Assembly: GCA_036960485.1 (NCBI GenBank)
Contig: JBALXS010000017.1
Span: 1-63,043, forward strand
From: Rs1 sp036960485
GTDB taxonomy: Bacteria; Pseudomonadota; Gammaproteobacteria; Pseudomonadales; Balneatricaceae
Direction: 5' to 3'
DNA: 63,043 nt
Shown here: positions 27,415 through 36,486 of the stretch, piece by piece
Position numbering within the stretch: the first letter of the stretch is position 1
How the letters are laid out: each line of letters starts with the position of its first letter
Position numbers and translations under genes: made by a program
Notes under the pieces: model-generated
The model's input: only the letters and a program-made list of their open reading frames with translations
Told to the model about the DNA's origin: nothing
The model's database searches: none

Positions 27415-28464
27415 ATGAATAACTTCCCAACAGATTATCAATACCTTTATGGAAAGCCCAATTGCAGTGCTGAAATTAGAGCGTGTAATGCCGACTTTCA
27501 AGTGACAGAGATTCCATCATTTGACTTAGATGGGACAGGTGAGCACTGGTATATTAAAATATTGAAGAGCGGTGAAAACAGTGATTGGGTAGCAAAACTG
27601 CTCGCACAGTTTTTTAAGGTGACCAGTAAAGAAATTGGCTACGCGGGTAAGAAAGATCGTCATGCTGTAACAGAGCAGTGGTTTAGCGTTTGCTTACCAG
27701 GCGCTAAAACCATAGATTTGAAAGGGTTTAACTCTGATACTGTGCAAGTTTTAGATATTCAAAGGCATAGTAGGAAATTACGCACTGGTGCATTAAAAGG
27801 TAACAAGTTCCAAATTCGCTTAAAAAATGTCAGCGATGATGAGGAACTAGCTAAGCGTTTAGTATTGATTGCTCAAGGTGTACCAAATTACTTTGGCGAG
27901 CAACGCTTTGGTTTTGGTGGTGCTAATATATCGCGTGGCATATCTTTACTAAAAGAAGAATTCAAAGAGCGCAATAGAAATAAAAAAGGTTTATACATTT
28001 CAGCAGTGCGTTCATGGTTTTTTAACCATTTATTGTCTAAGCGAATTGAAGAGCAACGTTGGTTAGAAATGGTTCCAGGTGATGTGGTAATGCTAGAGGG
28101 CAGTAAAAGTCACTTTTTAGTGGATGATATAGCTGCGATTAAACAAAGAATGACAGCTTTAGATTTGCACTTAACAGGCCCTTTATGGGGGCGTGGTCGA
28201 TCAATTGTCACAGAGCAAGCAGAAGAGTGGGAGTTGAATCATCTAGCTGAATATACGGCTGTCACTGAGCGGCTTGAGCATATGGGCTTAAGTCAAGAGC
28301 GGCGTTCTATTCGCTTGTTAGCGAATAACTTAACCTTTGTATGTGAAGAGCCAGGTACGTGGTTGTTATCTTTTGATTTACCACCAGGAGCCTTTGCTAC
28401 CAGTGTACTACGAGAGTTGTGTGCATATTCAAATGCTGCTGTTGCCGGTAGTGAAACGCCATGA
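27415..28464 (+). CDS. truD: tRNA pseudouridine(13) synthase TruD
   Basis: Converts U13 of tRNA-Glu to pseudouridine. GYAGKKDRHAVTEQWFS places the catalytic Asp near residue 81. A TRUD domain insertion follows, and NYFGEQRFGFGGANI is a second family motif. At 349 residues the length is normal. Its last four bases overlap surE (ATGA), so the two are coupled. Its upstream neighbour should be ispF but is ftsB. Confidence 0.95.
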   Translation: MNNFPTDYQYLYGKPNCSAEIRACNADFQVTEIPSFDLDGTGEHWYIKILKSGENSDWVAKLLAQFFKVTSKEIGYAGKKDRHAVTEQWFSVCLPGAKTIDLKGFNSDTVQVLDIQRHSRKLRTGALKGNKFQIRLKNVSDDEELAKRLVLIAQGVPNYFGEQRFGFGGANISRGISLLKEEFKERNRNKKGLYISAVRSWFFNHLLSKRIEEQRWLEMVPGDVVMLEGSKSHFLVDDIAAIKQRMTALDLHLTGPLWGRGRSIVTEQAEEWELNHLAEYTAVTERLEHMGLSQERRSIRLLANNLTFVCEEPGTWLLSFDLPPGAFATSVLRELCAYSNAAVAGSETP

Positions 28465-29210
28465 TTAAAGTGTTAGTTTCAAACGATGATGGTGTGAAAG
28501 CACCGGGTATAAAGTTTTTAGCTGAAATTTTAAAAACTATTGCCCACGTACAAGTAATAGCGCCCAACAGAAATAGATCAGCGGCAAGCAATGCACTAAC
28601 GTTAGACCGCCCATTACGCTCATATGTACATAATAATGGTTATATAAGTTTAGATGCAACGCCTGCAGATTGCGTTAATTTAGGAGTGGCGGGTACTTTT
28701 GGTTTTACGCCTGAAGTGGTTGTTTCGGGTATCAATGCAGGCGCTAATTTAGGGGATGATGTTCTTTATTCAGGAACGGTAGCTGCGGCGATGGAAGGTA
28801 GGACGCTTGGTTTACCGGGTATTGCTGTATCAGTGGCAAATGCACATCCTAAGCACTATGAAAGTGCCGCTGCTATTGTTAAAGACTTAGTACTTAAAAT
28901 TAAAGAATTGAAAGTAGCACCACGCACTGTGTTAAATGTAAATGTTCCCGATTTACCATTAGCAAAAATACAAGGTATTCACGTCACTAGGCTAGGGCAT
29001 CGAGCGGTGTCAAAACTACCTATTGAATGTATAGACCCCAGAGGCGATTTACTGCACTGGGTTGCAGGTGTTGGTAGTGCTATTGATAATGGTCCGGGAA
29101 CAGATTTTTATGCTATAGAGCACGGTTTTGTATCCATTACTCCAGTACACTTTGATATGACAAACTATACTGCTATGGAAAATGTTGAAAATTGGTTGGA
29201 GGAAACTTAG
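28461..29210 (+). CDS. surE: 5'/3'-nucleotidase SurE
   Basis: Metal-dependent nucleotidase and exopolyphosphatase linked to stationary-phase survival. The N-terminal NDDGVKAPGI motif with Asp9/Asp10, then APNRNRSAASNALTL and VSGINAGANLGDDVLYSGTV, form the active site. At 249 residues the length is standard. It overlaps truD by 4 bases and its stop overlaps the likely pcm start by one base. truD-surE-pcm-nlpD is a conserved stationary-phase cluster. Confidence 0.96.
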   Translation: MIKVLVSNDDGVKAPGIKFLAEILKTIAHVQVIAPNRNRSAASNALTLDRPLRSYVHNNGYISLDATPADCVNLGVAGTFGFTPEVVVSGINAGANLGDDVLYSGTVAAAMEGRTLGLPGIAVSVANAHPKHYESAAAIVKDLVLKIKELKVAPRTVLNVNVPDLPLAKIQGIHVTRLGHRAVSKLPIECIDPRGDLLHWVAGVGSAIDNGPGTDFYAIEHGFVSITPVHFDMTNYTAMENVENWLEET

Positions 29211-29881
29211 TGGTTGAGCAATTTAATCTGCGAGGTAGTGGAATGACATCGCAGCGAGCCAGAGATAGATTGGTAAGTAATCTAACAGAAAAGGGAATTG
29301 AAAACATTGATGTGTTAAATGCGATAAAAAACACACCACGCCATATATTTATAGATGAAGCTTTAGCTCACGGGGCATATGAAAATAACGCTTTACCTAT
29401 CGGCTATAATCAGACGATATCACAGCCTTATATAGTCGCCAAGATGACAGAGCTGTTATTGGCAAAAAAGCCATTAAACAAAGTGCTTGAAGTAGGCACC
29501 GGCTCAGGTTACCAAACAGCTATTTTGTCCCAACTAGTAGGTAACGTATATTCAATAGAGCGTATTAAGCCATTGCAAGAAAGAGCTGCTATACGTTTGC
29601 ACGCACTAGATATAAGTAACGTACATTTGGAGCACACTGACGGCTGTATGGGTTTAGAAAAATATGCTCCATACGATGCGATACTCGTCACCGCAGCCCC
29701 TGCTGAAGTGCCATCTGAACTACTGGAACAATTGGCTGTTAATGGCACTATGGTAATACCTGTGGGTGGTAGTCAAAATCAGCAGCTTAAGTTAATTGAA
29801 AAAAAATCTGCTAGTAATTATTCAGTGAAAATTGTAGAGTCCGTCAACTTTGTACCATTGTTGGCCGGTGTCATTAGTTAA
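29210..29881 (+). CDS. pcm: Protein-L-isoaspartate O-methyltransferase
   Basis: Repairs isoaspartyl residues in aged proteins using S-adenosylmethionine. The SAM-binding motif is VLEVGTGSGYQTAIL; DEALAHGAYENNALPIGYNQT and AAPAEVPSELLEQL are conserved family segments. I chose GTG 29210, which overlaps the surE stop and has GGAGGA at the right distance. ATG 29243 (MTSQRARDRL) is the other candidate and matches Pseudomonas starts. With the GTG the protein has 223 residues. Confidence 0.93.
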   Translation: MVEQFNLRGSGMTSQRARDRLVSNLTEKGIENIDVLNAIKNTPRHIFIDEALAHGAYENNALPIGYNQTISQPYIVAKMTELLLAKKPLNKVLEVGTGSGYQTAILSQLVGNVYSIERIKPLQERAAIRLHALDISNVHLEHTDGCMGLEKYAPYDAILVTAAPAEVPSELLEQLAVNGTMVIPVGGSQNQQLKLIEKKSASNYSVKIVESVNFVPLLAGVIS

Positions 29882-29906
29882 TGTGTTTGTTGATGTAGAG
29901 GTTTAT

Positions 29907-30833
29907 TTGAAACGATCTAAAAAGGATTTAATTAGTCTGTTTTCCAAAGGATGTATGATGGGGGCAGCTGATGCGGTACCGGGTGTTTCCGGTGGCACTA
30001 TTGCGTTTATAACAGGAATTTACCAAGAGCTTATTCTATCGCTTAGCCGTTTGGGGCCAAAAGCACTGCACATGATATATAAGCAAGGATTTTCACAAGC
30101 TTGGTTATACGTTAATGGAAATTTCCTAGTTGTACTCTTGTTAGGGATGCTAACGAGTATTTTGTTATTATCAAACCTCGTTCTGTTCTTGTTACAAAAT
30201 CAGCCTCAAATGCTCTGGGGTTTTTTCTTCGGTTTGATTTGTGCATCTACAGTATTGCTTGCTAAAACTATTACCCGCTGGGATAAGTTTAGCATCTTGT
30301 GCTTTATACTTGGTTCTGTTAGTTCTTATATACTGACGACATTAGGGGCATCGGTTTTAGAAGTATCAAATACCAATGTGTTTTTTGCTGGTATGCTAGC
30401 AATTTGCGCGATGATATTACCAGGGATCTCTGGGTCATTTATTTTGTTATTGCTGGGCTTATACAGTCATATTTTGGGTTCTATAAAAAGCTTAGATTTA
30501 ATGACATTAGCTGTCTTTGCCGGAGGATGTGTTAGTGGCTTATTATGCTTTTCTAAGTTTCTTAACTGGTTGTTTAGTTGCTACAAAAACATCACCGTTG
30601 CATTGCTAACAGGATTCCTATTTGGTTCTCTGAACAAAGTTTGGCCATGGAAAGAGACTTTAACAACTAGAATTAACAGCCATGGCTTGCAAGTGGCAGA
30701 TTTACAACAGAATATTTCACCGTTTAATTATCAACAAGTAACAGGTGTTGAATCGCAGTTTGTCATGGTTTGTATATTAGCATTGTTAGCAGTAGCTGTA
30801 GTATTAGCCCTTGAAAAGATGAATAAAGTATAA
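29907..30833 (+). CDS. popT: DUF368 membrane protein, candidate undecaprenyl phosphate translocase PopT
   Basis: Polytopic inner-membrane protein with about eight hydrophobic segments. The family signature GAADAVPGVSGGTIAFITGIY lies near the N-terminus and a second inverted-repeat-like PGISGSFILLLLG motif near the middle. DUF368 proteins have been shown to recycle undecaprenyl phosphate across the membrane in Vibrio cholerae and in Gram-positives. Start TTG 29907 is supported by AGAGG five bases upstream; GTG 29883 is possible. It sits between pcm and nlpD, a wall-remodelling context that suits the role. Function is inferred from family. Confidence 0.8.
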   Translation: MKRSKKDLISLFSKGCMMGAADAVPGVSGGTIAFITGIYQELILSLSRLGPKALHMIYKQGFSQAWLYVNGNFLVVLLLGMLTSILLLSNLVLFLLQNQPQMLWGFFFGLICASTVLLAKTITRWDKFSILCFILGSVSSYILTTLGASVLEVSNTNVFFAGMLAICAMILPGISGSFILLLLGLYSHILGSIKSLDLMTLAVFAGGCVSGLLCFSKFLNWLFSCYKNITVALLTGFLFGSLNKVWPWKETLTTRINSHGLQVADLQQNISPFNYQQVTGVESQFVMVCILALLAVAVVLALEKMNKV

Positions 30834-31175
30834 TTCTACCTATCAAAATAACGGGAAACCCTTTAGATTCAATGTTGGTGTAGTCCGAAGTCAGGTGATT
30901 AGCGCAATGGCTGATTGTTAATAATATTGCTAGTTATATAGATCTTTTATGAGCTTTTGATAGAAACAGTGGTCAATTAGCTTAGTTCTATACCTCAAAC
31001 CGTTCTATTTTTTGAGCACCTAGTAATCGTTTAAGTTTTTGTATGTTTTATATGAGTAGATTGTCTAAACTTGTGGTTTTTATTTGATTGAAATATCTGC
31101 ATACGATGATTTATTATACTAATATGAGCGCAAGTGATTTAAAGCAGTATTTAACTAATCTAGAAAAATGCCAAG
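30834..31175 (+). other. Gap before nlpD
   Basis: 342 bases without a recognised gene. TATACT at 31115-31120 is a plausible -10, but upstream TTGAAA is 21 bases away, too far for a standard promoter. A 21-residue frame (ATG 31125 to TAA 31190) overlaps the nlpD start and might be a leader peptide; it has no ribosome site. No strong hairpin is visible. Confidence 0.3.
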
Positions 31176-32021
31176 GTGATTCTGATTAACAGTAAAATCT
31201 TTCTTATAATCATATTGTCAGTCAGCCTTTTGGGATGTGCTTCTGGTTATGCACCAGTGAGCGACCTTTCATCAGTGTCGATCAATTCTAAAAAATATTC
31301 ATCAAACCAAAAGAGAAAATCGCCGTTAAAACTACCAAATAACTACAAAGTGAAAAGGGGCGATACCCTGTATTCAATTGCTTGGAAGTATGGTTTGGAT
31401 TTTAAACTGCTAGCCAAACGTAATAATATATCTTCGAACTATATCATCTACAAAGATCAAGTGTTGAGTATAAAAGGAAGAACTTCGAACAGTAAACCGT
31501 CTGTTGCTAAAACTACTTTGCTTAATAAAGCCAAACCATCGTTAACCAGAGTAGCTAATTCAGATAAAACAAGAATAGAAAAAACACCATCAGATTTAAA
31601 GCGGGTAAAGAAACCTGACCAGAAAAATAAGCAACATAAACCAATCGCTTCTAAAGCAACTAGAACTCGCTGGCAATGGCCTGCGAAAGGGACATTGATA
31701 ACTAAATTTAGCAAAGAAAATAAAGGATTGGATATAAGTGGTGTTAAAGGTAGCCCTGTTAGAGCAGCCGCATCTGGTAAAGTGGTATACGCTGGTAATG
31801 GCATCATTGGTTATGGTAATTTAATTATTATTAAGCACTCCCAAGAGTATCTAAGTGCCTATGCTCACAATAGTGTCTTATTGGTTAGCGAAGGTATGAA
31901 AATTAAAGCTGGGCGGAAAATAGGTGAAATAGGCAGTAGTGGAACAATTAAAACACTACTTCACTTTGAAATAAGAAAGGATGGTAAACCGGTTAATCCG
32001 TTGAATTATTTACCTAAATAA
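31176..32021 (+). CDS. nlpD: NlpD-like lipoprotein, LysM plus degenerate M23 domain
   Basis: Outer-membrane lipoprotein that activates periplasmic amidases for daughter-cell separation. The lipobox is LLGC at Cys21, a LysM domain spans about 57-99, a Lys/Ser/Thr-rich linker follows, and an M23/LytM domain spans about 166-281. Zinc ligands are degenerate: KGLD where active enzymes have HxGxD-type His, and LLHFE where they have HLH. That is what is known for NlpD and EnvC, which activate rather than cut. The start is GTG. In most relatives rpoS follows at once; here it does not. Confidence 0.92.
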   Translation: MILINSKIFLIIILSVSLLGCASGYAPVSDLSSVSINSKKYSSNQKRKSPLKLPNNYKVKRGDTLYSIAWKYGLDFKLLAKRNNISSNYIIYKDQVLSIKGRTSNSKPSVAKTTLLNKAKPSLTRVANSDKTRIEKTPSDLKRVKKPDQKNKQHKPIASKATRTRWQWPAKGTLITKFSKENKGLDISGVKGSPVRAAASGKVVYAGNGIIGYGNLIIIKHSQEYLSAYAHNSVLLVSEGMKIKAGRKIGEIGSSGTIKTLLHFEIRKDGKPVNPLNYLPK

Positions 32022-32052
32022 CAGCGTTTTCAAGCGTCTTAAGATGTTTTTT

Positions 32053-33624
32053 TTAAGTTTTTAGCAAAGCTAAAAAATCCTCAATAGCTTGATCGTTATC
32101 AGTATTAACTCTATCCTGATAAAATGACTCCGCTTTAGTTAAAGGTTGTTGATAACTTAATTGATGAGACAATCTGTCTAAAGAAAACTTGCTGTCCGCA
32201 GATCTTGTATTTATACCGCGCACTAATCTCGCTTCCATTAATTTATCATCGCATTCACAACTGATTATTTTAATACTCACATTGAGCTGCTCTGCAATAT
32301 TGAGATACTTTTGGCGAAAATGTTGCTTCAAGAAAGTACCATCTACCAATACCGTGTAACTTTCCTTTAATAGTTGCTCTGTTAGCGTAATCAGGTGTTG
32401 AGAAAGACGCGCATTAATTTCAGGACTGTGCAAATCAATATTTTTTCCTTTCTTTTGTAGCTCCTTATGTAATCTATTACGCTCTGTTTCAGAGCGAATA
32501 CGGATGGCATCAATTGATTCAATAATTTTGTGGCTTAAATGGCTCTTTCCACTCCCTGAAAGGCCATGCATTATTAATAATCTGGCAGCAGGTTTGTTTT
32601 GGTAACTTTGGGTTAGTTTTAAGTATTTAGTAAAGGTAGCATGATTAGCTTGGTCGCCTAAAGTTGCAACTTTAGCACGGACCATCGATCTAAAGCTTTT
32701 ATAGAAACTGAGTAGCAATAAACACTGATAGTCTCCAGTAATATCTAAATAGCGGTTGAGGACTAAGTTTGCCCATGTATGCTTATTGTTAGCTTCTAAA
32801 TCCATTAATAAAAATGCCAAATCTGAACAAGTATCGATCCATCTAAACTGCAAATTAAACTCAATGCAGTCAAATAAGCGTAATTTATCTTGGTAACAAG
32901 TGACATTACCCAAGTGTAAATCACCATGACACTCTCTGATAAAGCCTTGCTGCCTTCTATCTTTGAAAATATCTGCTAAAGCAGTATATTGCGCTGTGGT
33001 TTGTGCATATAAAGTGCTTAATTGTTGCAGCTCTAGTGGGTCTTGACAAAAATCCAAGGTATGTAGAAAATTATCAGCTACTAATTGCCAAATGTTATTG
33101 GCTTCTCCCCAAGGGCTATTTGAAGCCACGGTGGGCAGTTGAAGATGAAATTGTGCTAACTGTACTGCTAACTCGTCAATCCACTGTATTTTGAATTGAT
33201 TTACTTGCAATAAATGATCCAGGCCTGCTTTTGGATCGAACTGCTGCATGCGCACGGCAAACTCTAATACTCCTTCATTATCGATAGATGCTGCTGGTGC
33301 ATTAATTTCATTTTCACGCAAATCTCTATAATCGGTTACGGATATTAGTGGGGCTTCAATAAGCCCGCTAATAGTCACCACTGCTTGGTAAATATCTGGA
33401 GCTAAACGTTGATTGAGGCGTAGCTCTTCCTCACAGCAAAACTGACGTTTCTCTAAACTTGAAAAATCTAAAAAACCAAAATTTAGGGACTTTTTTAGTT
33501 TGTAAGCATACTGCCCAGTTAATAATACCCAAGAAACTTGTGTTTCAATTACTTGAATCGGCAAAGTAACGTTGTGTGGATAACAAGCAGGGTTTTGTAA
33601 TGCTTCGATTAAACGCGCTGACAT
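32053..33624 (-). CDS. Aminoglycoside-phosphotransferase-like / AAA kinase fusion protein
   Basis: 523 residues in two parts. The first resembles the APH-type kinase fold: HGDLHLGN at 233-240 with the metal-binding Asp in LFDCIEF (about 252). The second is a P-loop kinase domain with GLSGSGKS at 354-361, as in COG0645. The combination is known as a two-domain conserved protein of unknown substrate, common in Proteobacteria; I would not call it a resistance gene. It faces away from mrcB and converges on nlpD, occupying the place where rpoS would usually lie. Confidence 0.85.
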   Translation of the reverse strand: MSARLIEALQNPACYPHNVTLPIQVIETQVSWVLLTGQYAYKLKKSLNFGFLDFSSLEKRQFCCEEELRLNQRLAPDIYQAVVTISGLIEAPLISVTDYRDLRENEINAPAASIDNEGVLEFAVRMQQFDPKAGLDHLLQVNQFKIQWIDELAVQLAQFHLQLPTVASNSPWGEANNIWQLVADNFLHTLDFCQDPLELQQLSTLYAQTTAQYTALADIFKDRRQQGFIRECHGDLHLGNVTCYQDKLRLFDCIEFNLQFRWIDTCSDLAFLLMDLEANNKHTWANLVLNRYLDITGDYQCLLLLSFYKSFRSMVRAKVATLGDQANHATFTKYLKLTQSYQNKPAARLLIMHGLSGSGKSHLSHKIIESIDAIRIRSETERNRLHKELQKKGKNIDLHSPEINARLSQHLITLTEQLLKESYTVLVDGTFLKQHFRQKYLNIAEQLNVSIKIISCECDDKLMEARLVRGINTRSADSKFSLDRLSHQLSYQQPLTKAESFYQDRVNTDNDQAIEDFLALLKT

Positions 33625-33969
33625 ATAGGCCCATACAAAAAGTAAGCGTAATGAAGTCTTTGCACTAAAATTAGAGGATCAAAGTAACAAGCGAAAAAAG
33701 TGAAAGCCTAGACTTATAGATATAAGTAAGGGTTTAGGATGCACCCTTTATTAAATGTCAGACTTATTTTTATCGTTGAATCAATGAAAGCAGTAGCCGT
33801 GCAAAGGTCTTATGATAACTAAAGAAGAAAAGCGGTGAAATTAAGCTATATGTAGATATTCACGACCGATTTTTTCTACTCATTGCTGTAAAGAAGCGCA
33901 TTATACTAGAAAATCGTATCAAGCTCTATAAAGCTGGATCTTGGAATTGTACAATAGCTGCATAATCAA
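33625..33969. other. Divergent promoter region upstream of mrcB
   Basis: 345 bases between two divergent genes. TATACT at 33902-33907 is the best -10 for mrcB, with no good -35. An imperfect hairpin lies near 33707-33738 (ACTTAT/ATAAGT core within CCTA/TAGG flanks). No gene was found. Confidence 0.35.
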
Positions 33970-36369
33970 ATGATAAAGCTGGAATCCATGGCGAAGAGCA
34001 AGCAAACACCTTCTAAAGTTAGCAAAAAACCCACAGTAAAAGCTAAAAAAAGAGCAAAAAAAGTTAGCCTTTTACGCAAACTAGTTATTTTCAGCTTAAA
34101 GCTCTCTGTTATTTTTGCAATGTTTGCCGCTATAGGTCTGTTTTATTTAGATGCACAGATACGCGAGAAGTTTGAAGGAAAGCGTTGGTCGATACCGGCA
34201 AAAGTATATGCTCGCCCGCTTGATTTGTATGCTGGGCTAGCACTTAGCAAAGAAGATTTAAAGGTTGAATTAAAAGGTTTAGGTTATCGTTTCGTCAAGC
34301 GAGCTAACCAGTCGGGAGAAGTGGAAGTTGCGACCAGTAGGGTTAAAATTTTCACCCGTGGATTTGAATTTTTAGACGGCACTGAAGTTTCTCAACAAAT
34401 AACCGTTAACTTTGCTAAAGGTATCATTAAGCGCATTACAGCACAAAATGGCAGCCCTGTTTCTATTACCCGCCTAGAGCCTATTTTAATTGGCGGTATC
34501 TATCCAAAAAATAACGAAGATAGAGAGTTAATTAGGTTATCTCAAGCACCTAAAGGACTAGCAAAAGCGTTGATTGTTACTGAAGACCGAAGCTACTATG
34601 ATCACTTTGGCATCTCACCGAAAGGAATTGCTCGAGCAATGTGGGTTAATTTGCGAGTTGGCCGTTTTGTGCAAGGGGGTAGTACTTTAACTCAGCAATT
34701 AATCAAAAACTTTTATTTAACATCAGAACGTACTTTGATCAGAAAACTCATCGAAATGCCGATGGCTATCGTGCTCGACTTTCGCTATTCAAAAGATGAG
34801 ATATTGGAAGCATACTTGAATGAAGTGTACTTAGGTCAAGAGGGTTCTAGAGCAATTCATGGCTTTGGTTTAGCTGCGCAATATTATTTTTCTCGGCCAA
34901 TAGGTGAGCTAAAATTACATCAAATAGCGCTTCTTGCAGCGATGGTAAAAGGGCCTTCATATTATGATCCTCGCAAAAGGCCTAAAAGAGCTAAACAAAG
35001 ACGTAATTTAGTGCTGAGTATGATGAAAACTAATGGTGATATTAATGCGCAAGAGTATAAATATTTCAGTGATCTACCATTGGGAGTTACTAAGCAGAAA
35101 AGTTTGCATAAAGGTGCATATCCTGCGTATTTAGATTTAGTAAGGCGTAAATTAAAACAAAGCTATAATGAAGCTGATTTAAGTTCAGAAGGACTTCGAA
35201 TATTTACTAGTTTAGATCCTATATCTCAAGCGAAAGCGGAAAAGGCATTGCGTTTGAGTATAAAAAAACTGCAAAAGAAATATGGTAAAAAAGCGAATAA
35301 TTTACAGGCAAGCATGGTAGTTACCGATCCACAAACAGGAGAAATAATTACGATTATTGGCGGAGCGAGTACCAGGTATCAAGGATTTAATAGAGCGACT
35401 GATGCCGTTCGTTCAATAGGATCGCTGATTAAACCTGCTGTATATTTAACTGGATTGCAGCAGGGTTATTCACTGGCTTCTATGATAGAAGATGCTCCTG
35501 TAGTAATACCTACTCCAGGGGCTAAGCCGTGGAAACCTAGAAACTTTGATAAAAGAAGCCATGGTAATGTTCCGTTCTACCTGGCTTTAGCTAAATCTTA
35601 CAATCTATCTACAGTTAAAGTAGGGATGGACGTAGGGCTGGATAAAGTGATAGATACCATGCATAAATTAGGTGTTGAGCGAGAGGTACAAAAATTCCCT
35701 TCATTGCTGCTAGGTGCTCAAGGGATGACAGCAATTGAAGTTGCAACTATGTATCAAACAATTGCCGCTAATGGTTTTTTAATGCCAATGCGTGCTATCC
35801 GCGCTGTTACTGATGCAGCAGGTAATGAGTTGTCGAGGTATCCATTTAAAATAAAGCAAGTAATTGATTCCCAATCAATATATCAGTTACATTTTGCAAT
35901 GCAACAAGTGGTTAAAATCGGAACTGCACGCTATGCTAATAGTAAAATATCTCCCAATATTAAGTTGGCGGGTAAAACAGGCACTTCCAATGATCAGCGA
36001 GATAGCTGGTTTGCAGGTTTTTCAGCTAATAAATTGGCTGTAGTATGGCTCGGTAAAGATGATAATACTCCACTGCCTTTTACCGGCTCATCCGGAGCCT
36101 TAAGAGTATGGACAGCCTATATGAAAACTGAAGCATTATCCCCATTAGAAAGTGCTGTACCAGAAGGGATTGAGTTTTCAAGTATAAATTTAAAAACTGG
36201 ATTCAGCGTTGATACTAACTGTGAAGATAGCCTACGTATGCCTTTTAGAACTGGAACAATACCGGCTTATGCGATTAATTGCGGTGATGAACAGCTATTA
36301 ATACCTATAGAAGGTGGAGCGGCTAAAAAACCAGCGAGTAATTGGTTAGAGAGGTTATTCGGTAACTGA
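33970..36369 (+). CDS. mrcB: Penicillin-binding protein 1B (bifunctional class A PBP)
   Basis: Polymerises and cross-links peptidoglycan. A basic cytoplasmic tail and one membrane helix (about 36-60) precede a UB2H-like regulatory domain (about 70-165). The glycosyltransferase domain has catalytic Glu205 in EDRSYYDHFG and GGSTLTQQL at 236-244. The transpeptidase has SLIK (Ser485-Lys488), SYN (543-545) and KTG (669-671). All catalytic motifs are intact. ATG 33988, preceded by GGA, is an alternative start six codons in. The TPR lipoprotein downstream fits the ponB-lpoP pairing of Pseudomonas. Confidence 0.96.
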   Translation: MIKLESMAKSKQTPSKVSKKPTVKAKKRAKKVSLLRKLVIFSLKLSVIFAMFAAIGLFYLDAQIREKFEGKRWSIPAKVYARPLDLYAGLALSKEDLKVELKGLGYRFVKRANQSGEVEVATSRVKIFTRGFEFLDGTEVSQQITVNFAKGIIKRITAQNGSPVSITRLEPILIGGIYPKNNEDRELIRLSQAPKGLAKALIVTEDRSYYDHFGISPKGIARAMWVNLRVGRFVQGGSTLTQQLIKNFYLTSERTLIRKLIEMPMAIVLDFRYSKDEILEAYLNEVYLGQEGSRAIHGFGLAAQYYFSRPIGELKLHQIALLAAMVKGPSYYDPRKRPKRAKQRRNLVLSMMKTNGDINAQEYKYFSDLPLGVTKQKSLHKGAYPAYLDLVRRKLKQSYNEADLSSEGLRIFTSLDPISQAKAEKALRLSIKKLQKKYGKKANNLQASMVVTDPQTGEIITIIGGASTRYQGFNRATDAVRSIGSLIKPAVYLTGLQQGYSLASMIEDAPVVIPTPGAKPWKPRNFDKRSHGNVPFYLALAKSYNLSTVKVGMDVGLDKVIDTMHKLGVEREVQKFPSLLLGAQGMTAIEVATMYQTIAANGFLMPMRAIRAVTDAAGNELSRYPFKIKQVIDSQSIYQLHFAMQQVVKIGTARYANSKISPNIKLAGKTGTSNDQRDSWFAGFSANKLAVVWLGKDDNTPLPFTGSSGALRVWTAYMKTEALSPLESAVPEGIEFSSINLKTGFSVDTNCEDSLRMPFRTGTIPAYAINCGDEQLLIPIEGGAAKKPASNWLERLFGN

Positions 36370-36486
36370 TTTAAGTGTATAAAAATAATATCTTTTGTTG
36401 TTTTTATAGAAATTATATTCAATGTTGTTTATTGGGGAAAAGGTTATGATAGCTGTCAATTTGCAAAGTAATAATAAGGATAGATT

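Noticed and set aside
31176..32021. Active M23 endopeptidase
   Set aside because: Key zinc ligands are replaced (KGLD, LLHFE), so it fits the amidase activator NlpD instead.
32053..33624. Aminoglycoside resistance gene
   Set aside because: Only the kinase fold is shared; the fusion with a P-loop kinase domain marks a housekeeping-type family of unknown substrate.
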